IMG/VR virus record: IMGVR_UViG_3300044547_000374
Span: 1 to 27,393 of that record
DNA from: a virus
Direction: 5' to 3' (one strand)
DNA length: 27,393 nucleotides
Made by a program: the position numbers and the translations under genes. Shown in pieces: positions 1 through 7,002 of the stretch; the first letter of the stretch is position 1, and each line of letters begins with the position of its first letter. The notes beneath the pieces were generated by a model. It did no database searches. It was not told where the DNA came from and saw only the letters and a list, made by a program, of their open reading frames with translations.

Positions 1-1646
1 TTAGATCCTCTTGTATCAACAGTTCCCGATATATCGTAACTATCACAACCAAAAGCTCCAACGTGTTCATTACCAGGGTATTTAACACCATTCCTTAGTA
101 CTACTCTATTTTGTAGATGCGCAGGAGGTACCCACGATATTAAAAATCTACCGTCTTTATTAGGATAGAATTGAACTCTTGTATCAGGAATTCCGTTCTC
201 CCATTGAAAACTACCTCTTGTTACTACACTTGTATTTCTTAAATCATCGTTATAATCTATTTGTTCGTATATACGAGTAAGATTAAATAATGATTGTTTT
301 GCTTCATCTCTAAAAGCGTGTTGTTCTGTTCTAGGAAACTGTCGGTAGTATTCGTTCAATCCATCAGGATCGTTCTTTAAACCTTCAACTTCGTTTTGCC
401 AGTGTTCAATAACACCGTATTCAATCCATGATCCATCAACACCTTTTATCGGTTTTTCTGGAGTGTCGAAGACAGGTACGCCATAAGAATCAATGAATCC
501 CTCGTACGACCATTCCATAGGTATGAACAAACTATATAATCCTGAACTAGTCTGTCCATTGCGGTTTCTTTTCGTAACGTCTGAATCATAATATAGTTTC
601 TTAAAGTTTTCTCCTCCTTTATCTAAAGCATTTGATGTTGAACCCATCATACACTTACCAATAATCTTGGATCCTAAACGTAAACATGTTTTTGTTACAC
701 GCCAGTTATTTAATATATTGTCTGGTTTTTCCCATTTACCACTCTCATCATGTACTAATAGCTTTAGCTTTTCACCATCATAAGAGTTATCTCCTGTGTT
801 CTTCCAGTCAATTGTCGTATCCAAACCATCAAGCTCAATAAGCTCTTCGTTTGAATCTAATTTCTTTCTTGTAAATTTTGATGCAGGAATACGATACGCC
901 AACTCTGTTTTAGGTCGGTCCATACCATCTTGGATAGGTTTAAAAAAGAAAGGGTAGTTAACAGATATAGGAACAACCTTATCTGTAAACATTTTCTTAG
1001 CATCACCTCCTGATTTTGATAATATACCAAAACGCGCATCACTTGATATTGTAGCTTGGTTAACTAGTTCCGCTGATGACATAAATGAAAATCCAGAACG
1101 TCTATTCTTTAAATAGCACATTCCGTAACATCTATTATCTGCTATACACGCTTCCCAAAATATAAAGAACAATCTGTTTGATTCCCTGAAATCAGGCGCT
1201 CCAACGTCTATCTTGCTCCATTGCAAGTACATATAATGTGTACCAGTTATGTATGACGGTTTACCGTTACTATAGTAAAAGAAACCCTCATCTCTATATT
1301 TGAATTCGTAATCGATATAGTCATAATACCTTTCCTTAAAATGGTCAGGTTGCTTATTCCAATCGAATACACTTTTAATCTTTTCTAATTCTTTAGGATA
1401 TGGAGCTTGTTCCCAATATTGTTCTTCTGGTTTATCAGATCTCTTATAAACATCTTCTGCTAGTGGTAAAGCTATCTTAAGATTTTGTATCTCATATATC
1501 TCACCAATCTTACCGGTTTTGCTTATAACAACTATATCGTGCTCTTTATCGTAACCGTAAGCCCAAAGCTTATGTTTGTTCTTATGGTTTATTACTTTTG
1601 GTTTTATATACTCATCGAGTACTTTAAACAAGGTTTGTTCATACAT
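1..1646 (-). CDS. terL: Terminase large subunit (partial, C-terminus beyond window edge)
   Basis: This is the DNA-packaging motor: its ATPase pumps DNA into the prohead and its nuclease cuts concatemers. The frame is open from the ATG at 1646 to the window edge, giving 548 residues with no stop. A Walker A-like loop, KNRRSGFS, lies near residues 180-187; it is a known kind of deviant loop lacking the usual GKS. A hydrophobic strand ending in acidic residues (LKLLVHDES, about 294-302) is the Walker B motif. GSTSN at about 335 fits the coupling motif. GCDSYDI close to the cut end would be the first acidic strand of the RNase H-like nuclease, so most of the nuclease lies outside the window. The start overlaps the stop of the upstream gene by one base (TAATG). 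The assignment rests on motif order and length and is firm; the packaging type cannot be told. Confidence 0.88.
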   Translation of the reverse strand, partial: MYEQTLFKVLDEYIKPKVINHKNKHKLWAYGYDKEHDIVVISKTGKIGEIYEIQNLKIALPLAEDVYKRSDKPEEQYWEQAPYPKELEKIKSVFDWNKQPDHFKERYYDYIDYEFKYRDEGFFYYSNGKPSYITGTHYMYLQWSKIDVGAPDFRESNRLFFIFWEACIADNRCYGMCYLKNRRSGFSFMSSAELVNQATISSDARFGILSKSGGDAKKMFTDKVVPISVNYPFFFKPIQDGMDRPKTELAYRIPASKFTRKKLDSNEELIELDGLDTTIDWKNTGDNSYDGEKLKLLVHDESGKWEKPDNILNNWRVTKTCLRLGSKIIGKCMMGSTSNALDKGGENFKKLYYDSDVTKRNRNGQTSSGLYSLFIPMEWSYEGFIDSYGVPVFDTPEKPIKGVDGSWIEYGVIEHWQNEVEGLKNDPDGLNEYYRQFPRTEQHAFRDEAKQSLFNLTRIYEQIDYNDDLRNTSVVTRGSFQWENGIPDTRVQFYPNKDGRFLISWVPPAHLQNRVVLRNGVKYPGNEHVGAFGCDSYDISGTVDTRGS

Positions 1647-1921
1647 TATTTGGATCTCCCTTCTGCGAACCCTCTAAAAGGTTTTATCGCCTCAGCATCA
1701 GTAGGTTTATCTGCTAATGCTTTTTCTTCTTCATCAACCCTATTAAGAATTTCAAATGCATCAAATATCGCTAACTTTTTAGTAGCCGCTGCATTCTTAA
1801 GCCTATCAGCAGAAAGATCATCTTCGCTTCCTATGATAGCTTCTTCTGCAACTTTAATTAATTCCTCAACTGCTCTGCGACCAGCTTGGATTATACTCAA
1901 CTTCGCTTCCTTCGTAGTCAT
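1646..1921 (-). CDS. Probable terminase small subunit
   Basis: This 91-residue, mostly helical, charged protein (MTTKEAKL..., AVEELIKVAEEA) is directly upstream of the large terminase and joined to it by a one-base TAATG overlap. That is the usual place for the small subunit, which recognises the packaging site and loads DNA on the motor. No helix-turn-helix is obvious by eye, so the call is from position, size and helical character. Its only usable start, at 1921, lies 56 nt inside the end of the double-Cpn10 gene in a different frame, an unusually long overlap for this genome. It could instead be another small virion protein. Confidence 0.55.
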   Translation of the reverse strand: MTTKEAKLSIIQAGRRAVEELIKVAEEAIIGSEDDLSADRLKNAAATKKLAIFDAFEILNRVDEEEKALADKPTDAEAIKPFRGFAEGRSK

Positions 1922-2471
1922 ACTTAATTACAATATCATTTGATTTCATACAATATAATCGCTGCTGATCTATAATAAATTCGAATTCTCCATAAGGAGT
2001 ATATCCAACTAGATCACCAGGATTGATTTTAAGCTTGTTTAAGGAGTCATTTCCATACTTTAGTATTCCAATAAGCTTCCTTTCTTTTTCTAAGCTAAAA
2101 TCGTCATTATTTTTTATAGGCATAACAAAACATCTATCAGCAAATGCTTTCCATTTACCGGTATCACCATACATATATATCTGATCAGGTTGTACAAAGT
2201 ACATATCTTCCATATAATATGATCTACTATTTTTTTGTCTGCCTTTCATGTCGTAGAATCTCCTAAATACGTTGTGGTGAATTATTACTTTATCACCAAC
2301 TTTTATATCTGTATCATAAGCAAGCGGTACATTCACGACTTCAGCCATGTTATTAACCGCTTTAAATGATTCGATGCGTGTATTTAAGATTAGTTCTTTA
2401 CCATCAACCATCTTGGAATTATCGTATCGATCTCCAATAGGCTTGACTATAAAATCACTAAATGCTTTCAT
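1866..2471 (-). CDS. Double-domain Cpn10 (GroES-like) co-chaperonin
   Basis: This 201-residue protein looks like two GroES folds in tandem. The first half starts FIVKPIGDRY, carries a mobile-loop-like stretch (KELILNT, 25-31), then KVGDKVIIHHN (58-68), which matches the GroES VGDIVIF strand, and closes with VQPDQIYMYG. The second half restarts at CFVMPIK (114-120), then KLIGILKYG, then PGDLVGYTPYGEFEF (151-165) and LYCMKSNDIVI (172-182), which lines up well with the GroES C-terminal half (GDIVIFNDGYG ... VLIMSESDIL). Known tandem Cpn10 proteins (chloroplast Cpn20) cap a GroEL ring with fewer subunits. A normal GroEL and single-domain GroES lie 2.6 kb upstream in the same block, so this may be an alternative lid, or the fold may have been reused structurally. 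It is flanked by TAATG (2471) and by a 56-nt overlap with the next gene. Confidence 0.62.
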   Translation of the reverse strand: MKAFSDFIVKPIGDRYDNSKMVDGKELILNTRIESFKAVNNMAEVVNVPLAYDTDIKVGDKVIIHHNVFRRFYDMKGRQKNSRSYYMEDMYFVQPDQIYMYGDTGKWKAFADRCFVMPIKNNDDFSLEKERKLIGILKYGNDSLNKLKINPGDLVGYTPYGEFEFIIDQQRLYCMKSNDIVIKYDYEGSEVEYNPSWSQSS

Positions 2472-2698
2472 TAATATTCTAGATCAAATTCAACTGATAT
2501 AGCCATGTTAGAATTAAACTTCTTCCAAGGCATTACTTCATCAACTTTCTTAATATAGATATTATATGAGTTATCAATTTCATCAAACAGTATATGGGAG
2601 ATTTTATGTCCCCCGTATACTTCTTGATGTATTGCGTAGTGCATAGCGTCGTTTTTATAATCAGATCCAATACTTATCTTTCTTATAACGCTACTCAT
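2471..2698 (-). CDS. Hypothetical protein, 75 aa
   Basis: I do not recognise this gene. It encodes a small mixed alpha/beta protein (MSSVIRKISIG... EFDLEY) with no membrane segment or cysteine motif. It is joined by one-base TAATG overlaps to the coiled-coil gene upstream (2698) and the double-Cpn10 gene downstream (2471), so the three are probably translated in series. Position between chaperonin-like and packaging genes suggests a late role, but nothing in the sequence shows which. Confidence 0.7.
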   Translation of the reverse strand: MSSVIRKISIGSDYKNDAMHYAIHQEVYGGHKISHILFDEIDNSYNIYIKKVDEVMPWKKFNSNMAISVEFDLEY

Positions 2699-2943
2699 TA
2701 CTCACTTTTTTGCTCTACTTCTTGATAAGATCCATCTTTCAAATCGATACTAATAGCTCCGTACTCTGCTTCGAGTTCTGCCTTTGTTTCTTCAATCTCT
2801 TTATTGACATCAGCCAAAGCGTGTAACATAGCGTGTTTTTGTGCTTCAGCAGCACCAATATCAGCTAACATTCTTTGTAGTCTAGATTGTTGATCTTGAA
2901 TCTTTTCTAATTGTTCTTTTGTAATTTGTTTTACTACTTCCAT
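2698..2943 (-). CDS. Small coiled-coil protein, 81 aa
   Basis: Residues 5-65 are almost wholly helical with heptad-like spacing of Leu/Ile/Ala (EQLEKIQDQQSRLQ, then ADVNKEIEETKAELEAEY), which predicts a coiled coil. The acidic tail has no fold signature. It is the first gene after a 73-bp gap (2944-3016) that contains one copy of the late-block motif ACGTGATTAAATAA, so it probably heads a transcription unit running through the terminase genes. Function is unknown; short coiled-coil proteins near terminase genes can be scaffolding or head-associated, but that is a guess. Confidence 0.72.
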   Translation of the reverse strand: MEVVKQITKEQLEKIQDQQSRLQRMLADIGAAEAQKHAMLHALADVNKEIEETKAELEAEYGAISIDLKDGSYQEVEQKSE

Positions 2944-2966
2944 TATATTTGATTTAATTGTTATAT

Positions 2967-2980
2967 TTATTTAATCACGT
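2967..2980 (-). promoter_or_regulatory. Candidate late promoter motif, copy C
   Basis: The minus strand reads ACGTGATTAAATAA, 23 nt before the ATG at 2943 when measured from the motif end. It fits the consensus ACGTRAKWAWATAA also found in the gaps at 6946-7002 and 20668-20745. It lies in the only gap of more than 50 bp between 1 and 6945. Role as a promoter is inferred from position and recurrence only. Confidence 0.4.
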
Positions 2981-3016
2981 AATCTACCTTACTTTTATGA
3001 TACACAGGTAAATATT

Positions 3017-4219
3017 TTATTTAAGACCTAGGTTTGCTTTTCTTTTAGCGTTATACTGAGAAAAGTTCATTTTAGCATCAGCTGCTTTTGAAGTCATAAT
3101 GTTTTGATTCATTGTAGATTCAGGGCTCATGTATGTTTTTCCTTTTGTAGGCCCAGAATATGTGACAGTGCTAGGGTCGAAAGTAACATCTGTAGGATAT
3201 TCGTACTTCTGTTTATATGTTGACTCAAATCCGCCTTGCTTAGCTATAGGTTTGTTTCTATTAACAATTGTATTAAGCTCCTGCATTGCGCTTTCGCCTT
3301 TTTGTCCAGAAGCATTAGCAATACCAATTAAGTTTTCAAGGTTACCTTGTTTTAAGTGGTAAGAACCATTTCCTGGCTGGTATTGAGCATATATTGGTTG
3401 ATTTCTAAGATTTCCGCTCTCCGCTGATCTTTTAATTTCTTTTGTAATTTGAAGATCAATTTTTTCATTTCTGCTAGGATCTGTTGCTCCTTTAAATACA
3501 TTTTTTCTATCATCAGTTGATCTGCTGTAACCTAGGTCTCTGCTTGCTCTAGATGGATTTTGAGTTCCACCCATTTCTTGGTTAAATTTATCTGCAGCCC
3601 CGAAAGAGTCCTTAATAACATTTTCCATTTTTGTTGGCTTTCCGTTATCGTAAGATTGCTTAGTAGCTAACGTTTCTAGTTTTCCTAAATTACCCGGTGA
3701 CTTATTAGCAGAGTTGTAGCTAGTACCCATTCTAAAATTAGGTATTACCTGCCCTTCTGGGCTTTTACTGTATTCACGCAATGTTCCACCCGGAGCGTTT
3801 GGTTTGAAATCAGGAAATATAGAAGTGTAGTCAGTACTACCTTTAAAACCTTTACCACCTGGCAATTGGTTTTCATTTTGCTTAAGAGTCATCGCTTCAG
3901 CTGAACTTTCGGATGCTTTAGCACTTCCTTTTCCGAAAGAATATGATGCTTGAGCGTCTTTCAATGTACCACCCACCAAACTGTTTGATTTTGAAGCTCT
4001 ATCAAAACTTGCTCTATCTTCAAAAGAAGCATTTTTGTAAGCCATATCGTCTTTAACAGTAGCTCCTGCTTTTGGGGCTGTAATTTTACCAAATCCAGTT
4101 TTAGATTGTGCAACCGCTTCGCTGAATGGGTTTGTTCCTTGAATAGAACTAGTAATTGATTCTACACCAGCTCCTGTTTTAGGGCCGTCTCCTCTGCCAG
4201 GTTTTTGTTTATATGCCAT
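3017..4219 (-). CDS. Low-complexity, probably disordered phage protein, 400 aa
   Basis: The protein is rich in Gly, Ser, Lys, Asn and Gln with few hydrophobic runs, no membrane segment and a single short aromatic cluster here and there (GTSYNSANKS, YAQYQPGNGSYH). It begins MAYKQKPGRG, a start seen in many small phage proteins of this kind. No catalytic motif is visible. It follows two other Pro/Gln- or Ser-rich short proteins (4221-4681), so the three form a run of disordered products between the winged-helix-like gene and the packaging genes. It could be a virion-internal, scaffold or ejected protein. Codon structure and the clean ends (2 nt from the next gene) support real coding. Confidence 0.7.
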   Translation of the reverse strand: MAYKQKPGRGDGPKTGAGVESITSSIQGTNPFSEAVAQSKTGFGKITAPKAGATVKDDMAYKNASFEDRASFDRASKSNSLVGGTLKDAQASYSFGKGSAKASESSAEAMTLKQNENQLPGGKGFKGSTDYTSIFPDFKPNAPGGTLREYSKSPEGQVIPNFRMGTSYNSANKSPGNLGKLETLATKQSYDNGKPTKMENVIKDSFGAADKFNQEMGGTQNPSRASRDLGYSRSTDDRKNVFKGATDPSRNEKIDLQITKEIKRSAESGNLRNQPIYAQYQPGNGSYHLKQGNLENLIGIANASGQKGESAMQELNTIVNRNKPIAKQGGFESTYKQKYEYPTDVTFDPSTVTYSGPTKGKTYMSPESTMNQNIMTSKAADAKMNFSQYNAKRKANLGLK

Positions 4220-4220
4220 C

Positions 4221-4430
4221 TTATTTGTTTTTTGCTCTATTAGTAATTGGCCTAGGATCGTATTCTGGGCACATAAGTTTTAGTTTCATTCCGTTTTTAC
4301 CTGAACTACTTCCCTTCTCTTTTGGGAAATCGTTTAATTCAAGTGGTCCGTCAAGTAAAGTTTGACCTCCAACACCAGCTACTTTAGAACTTGGTACAGA
4401 AGGAGTAGTTTCGTTCTGGTTAAATTTCAT
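4221..4430 (-). CDS. Hypothetical protein, 69 aa, Ser/Lys-rich
   Basis: I do not recognise this gene. The protein starts MKFNQNETTPSVP, has a Gly/Ser/Lys linker in the middle (KEKGSSSGKNG) and ends in MCPEYDPRPITNR followed by a basic tail. It sits 2 nt from genes on both sides and is in the run of low-complexity late proteins. There is no evidence for an enzymatic role. Confidence 0.62.
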   Translation of the reverse strand: MKFNQNETTPSVPSSKVAGVGGQTLLDGPLELNDFPKEKGSSSGKNGMKLKLMCPEYDPRPITNRAKNK

Positions 4431-4432
4431 AA

Positions 4433-4681
4433 TTAATAAGTTTGTTGATTATAAGTTGTCGGTGCTGCAATTCCTACTTGAGGTTGTTGCGGTACATTAA
4501 GCATTCTGTCAAATGACCCTGCTACTGGTGTACCAAACATATTTGTCATAGTATTTTGTGTAGTTGGATTAAAGTTAACAGGAGCACCTGATGGTTTAAT
4601 ACCAGGATTAAATGTTTGTACCGGCGGTTGCGCGTTAAGATCTTGGCTGAAAGCTGGATCAATTTGAGCGTTGTTCATCAT
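4433..4681 (-). CDS. Hypothetical Pro/Gln/Asn-rich protein, 82 aa
   Basis: The protein is dominated by Pro, Gln, Asn, Thr and Ala (NAQPPVQTFNPG, NVPQQPQVG) and ends YNQQTY, so it is predicted to be extended or disordered. The start is MMNN; the second Met (4678) is an equally good start. The first overlaps the end of the 149-aa gene by 4 nt (ATGA). Function is unknown. Confidence 0.6.
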   Translation of the reverse strand: MMNNAQIDPAFSQDLNAQPPVQTFNPGIKPSGAPVNFNPTTQNTMTNMFGTPVAGSFDRMLNVPQQPQVGIAAPTTYNQQTY

Positions 4682-5127
4682 GTTTTTCTATTGTCTTTGT
4701 TAACGTTATCTATTGCTTTTTGCAATACCGTATCTGAGTACGTCTTGCCTCTCATTATAGTATTCCTTCTTTCACTAGTAGGAATATCTTCTTCACCGAG
4801 CATTATACGGTACATTTTATTTATTAGCTGTTTGCACTTAAAGGAAACTTTATATATGTTGTATTTTTGTGTTGTCCTGTTTCTTTCTCTCCATACAGTT
4901 ATCCAACCCTCTTTTAACAAATTGTTCCAGCGCTTACTATCCCAGCTATAAGCATATGTACCCATCATATAATCCTGCTTGGTAAATAGATCCAAACAAT
5001 CAAAGAATATTAATAACTCTAAGTCTGAATCTGTTAAGTTGTTATTACGGCAAGCCCATCTACGTATAACTCTATAATGTTTAAGCAATCCAATATCTTT
5101 TATATCTTTTGCTTCTAAACGTCTCAT
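4678..5127 (-). CDS. Winged-helix-like phage protein, 149 aa
   Basis: The protein is compact and globular: helices at LLKHYRVIRRWACRNN and LTDSDLELLIFFDCLD, then SKRWNNLLKEGWITVWRERN followed by NIYKVSFKCK. The order of helix, helix, then a hairpin around GWITVWRE is what a winged helix domain looks like, and the C-terminal third is basic and polar (SERRNTIMRGKTYSD). I recall similar proteins in marine Bacteroidota phages without a known function. It overlaps GroES by 4 nt (ATGA type). It could regulate late genes or be a virion protein; a DNA-binding role is inference. Confidence 0.68.
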   Translation of the reverse strand: MRRLEAKDIKDIGLLKHYRVIRRWACRNNNLTDSDLELLIFFDCLDLFTKQDYMMGTYAYSWDSKRWNNLLKEGWITVWRERNRTTQKYNIYKVSFKCKQLINKMYRIMLGEEDIPTSERRNTIMRGKTYSDTVLQKAIDNVNKDNRKT

Positions 5128-5390
5128 AGAACTCCGATTATATCTTCTTTACGTATAACTTTGTAATCAACTTTATTTATTTCTACACCGTGTCCAGCGT
5201 GCTTATCATATTTGATACGCATTCCAGGACTAAGAACTTTTGAATCTATTTCATCTCCAACAGAGATTACTGTAGCGTTTCTATAACGGATATTTTCTTT
5301 ATCTTTTTCAAGTAGTAAAATACCACCTTTTGTTTTTTCCGCAACCTCTTTATCAGGTTCGATTATGATCACTCTACCTATTGCTACCAT
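5124..5390 (-). CDS. groES: GroES-family co-chaperonin (single domain)
   Basis: This 88-residue protein is the seven-membered lid of the chaperonin folding chamber. It has the Cpn10 layout: N-terminal strand IGRVIIIEPDK, mobile loop about 17-32 with KGGILLLEKD (counterpart of GGIVLTG in GroES, the segment that docks on GroEL), then ATVISVGDEI, a PGMRIKYDKHAG turn in the roof region, and KVIRKEDIIGVL at the end. It is slightly shorter than bacterial GroES (about 97). The gene starts 17 nt before the GroEL stop, so the order is groEL then groES, opposite to the bacterial operon. It very likely works with the adjacent GroEL in folding phage structural proteins in the cytoplasm. Confidence 0.88.
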   Translation of the reverse strand: MVAIGRVIIIEPDKEVAEKTKGGILLLEKDKENIRYRNATVISVGDEIDSKVLSPGMRIKYDKHAGHGVEINKVDYKVIRKEDIIGVL

Positions 5391-6945
5391 CGATTCTAAG
5401 ATTATTGATTACACAATCTGTCGATAATATAGTAGTAGCTACTGACGATGCATTCTTTAAAGCACTTTTCGTAACTAATAACGGATCAATAATTCCAGTT
5501 TCAATCATATTAACAACATCTCCAGAAATTACATTAAGCCCGTATCCCTCTTTAAACATGTTAAAATCGGTTGGGAACTCATCAATACCCGCATTAGATA
5601 ATATTGTCAGAAACGGCGCTCTAATCGCATCTAATAATACAAGTTCCTCATTTGATTCAATTGTATCTTTCAAAATATTAGAAGCATTCAATAAAGCGAT
5701 ACCACCACCAGGTACAATACCCTCTTTGATAGCTGCTTTAGTTGCGCAAATAGCATCTTCAACTCTATCTGCTTTTTCTTTAAGTTCTAATTCAGAATTA
5801 GCTCCTACTTTTACAATTGCAACTTTAGCAGATAATCTAGCCAGTCTTCTTTCAAGTCTAATGATTTCTCCTGGCGCTTTTGTATTGTCAATTTGATTTT
5901 TAATATCTTCTATAAGTTGTAGAATGTCTTCAGACAATTCACCAACCTGTAATATTGTATCTGAATCAGTAGTTACACTTTTAATACAAGAACCTAAATG
6001 TTCAACAGATATTAAATCCATATCATCGCCTAAGTCTTCATTAATAACTGTAGCTCCAGTAAGCAAAGCTAAATCAGATAACATATCTTTTTTGTTAACT
6101 CCGTATGTTGGTGCATTAATTACATTCACCTTCATATTCCCTTTAACTCTGTTCATTGCTAATACAGATAAAACACTTTGTTCTACGTCTGCAATAATAA
6201 GCAATGCTCTGTTTGATTTTATTGTGTATTCTAATACCGATTGTATTTGTCTAATCGTTTCGATAGGTGATTCTACAATTAATACTAATGGATTTTCTAA
6301 TACAGCTTCTCTTTTGTTTTTATTATTAACAAAGTGAGAATTAACTAATCCTTTATCATATTGTACACCATCAATTATTTCAATCTCAGTACTAGTGGCT
6401 CCAGTAGTCTCCATCATCACAACTCCGGTTTCTCCAACGGATCTAAACGCATCGGCAATAATCTTACCAAGCTCTTTATCGTTGTTTGTTGAAATAGTAG
6501 CAACGTGATCAATCATATCACCTGAAACAGGTATTGCAATTGACTCTAAGTACTTAACTACTTTATCAGTTGCTCTGTCAATACCATCTTTTAATTTTCT
6601 TTGGTTTGCTGGTGGTTTAACTGAGTAAGCTTGCTCTAATATAGAATGAGCTAATACAGTTGCAGTAGTTGTTCCGTCACCGGCTTCTTTAACTGTTTTC
6701 CTAGCAGCTTCTTTTAATAACGTAGCTCCCATGTTTTCAATAGGATCTAGTAGTATAATACTATCAGCCACTGAAACACCATCTTTTGTTATAATTGGTT
6801 TACCTTGATTATCCTCTAGCATAACACATTTACCACTTGCTCCAAGTGTTGAACTTACAGCAGAAGTCAATTTGGTTATGCCTTCAAAAACCTTAAGTCT
6901 AGCTTCTTCGCCAAAGCTAAGGTTCTTTACAATTGCATCTGTCAT
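5374..6945 (-). CDS. groEL: Phage-encoded GroEL-type chaperonin
   Basis: This 523-residue Hsp60 is close to full length (bacterial GroEL is about 548). ATP-binding and catalytic positions are present: ITKDG with D55, GDGTTTAT (89-96), VEDA with D397 (counterpart of D398) and VPGGG (411-415). The apical domain is recognisable around EIIDGVQYDKG, LLIIADVEQSVL and VINAPTYG, but it is more diverged than the equatorial domain. The C-terminal Gly-Gly-Met tail of bacterial GroEL is missing; the protein ends LRIDGSNR. So it should form an ATP-driven folding ring, probably tuned to capsid or tail proteins. The gene follows a 57-bp gap with a late-type motif and overlaps groES by 17 nt. Confidence 0.95.
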   Translation of the reverse strand: MTDAIVKNLSFGEEARLKVFEGITKLTSAVSSTLGASGKCVMLEDNQGKPIITKDGVSVADSIILLDPIENMGATLLKEAARKTVKEAGDGTTTATVLAHSILEQAYSVKPPANQRKLKDGIDRATDKVVKYLESIAIPVSGDMIDHVATISTNNDKELGKIIADAFRSVGETGVVMMETTGATSTEIEIIDGVQYDKGLVNSHFVNNKNKREAVLENPLVLIVESPIETIRQIQSVLEYTIKSNRALLIIADVEQSVLSVLAMNRVKGNMKVNVINAPTYGVNKKDMLSDLALLTGATVINEDLGDDMDLISVEHLGSCIKSVTTDSDTILQVGELSEDILQLIEDIKNQIDNTKAPGEIIRLERRLARLSAKVAIVKVGANSELELKEKADRVEDAICATKAAIKEGIVPGGGIALLNASNILKDTIESNEELVLLDAIRAPFLTILSNAGIDEFPTDFNMFKEGYGLNVISGDVVNMIETGIIDPLLVTKSALKNASSVATTILSTDCVINNLRIDGSNR

Positions 6946-6974
6946 AATTGATTTGATTAAATTAAATTTATTAC

Positions 6975-6988
6975 TTATATTATTACGT
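6975..6988 (-). promoter_or_regulatory. Candidate late promoter motif, copy B (before GroEL)
   Basis: The minus strand reads ACGTAATAATATAA, about 29 nt before the GroEL ATG, in the only gap between the long tail fibre gene and GroEL. It fits the consensus ACGTRAKWAWATAA. A 12-nt palindrome (TAAAACGTTTTA, 6991-7002) lies just upstream and could be an operator or a weak terminator for the fibre gene. Function is inferred. Confidence 0.4.
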
Positions 6989-7002
6989 GGTAAAACGTTT
7001 TT

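Noticed and set aside
1485-1943. Plus-strand open frame of 152 codons across the terminase genes
   Set aside because: It crosses the junction of two well-supported minus-strand genes and reads as Leu/Phe/Ser-rich antisense.
5381-6337. Two plus-strand open frames opposite GroEL
   Set aside because: GroEL is certain on the minus strand; the opposite frames have no known features and only reflect low stop density.
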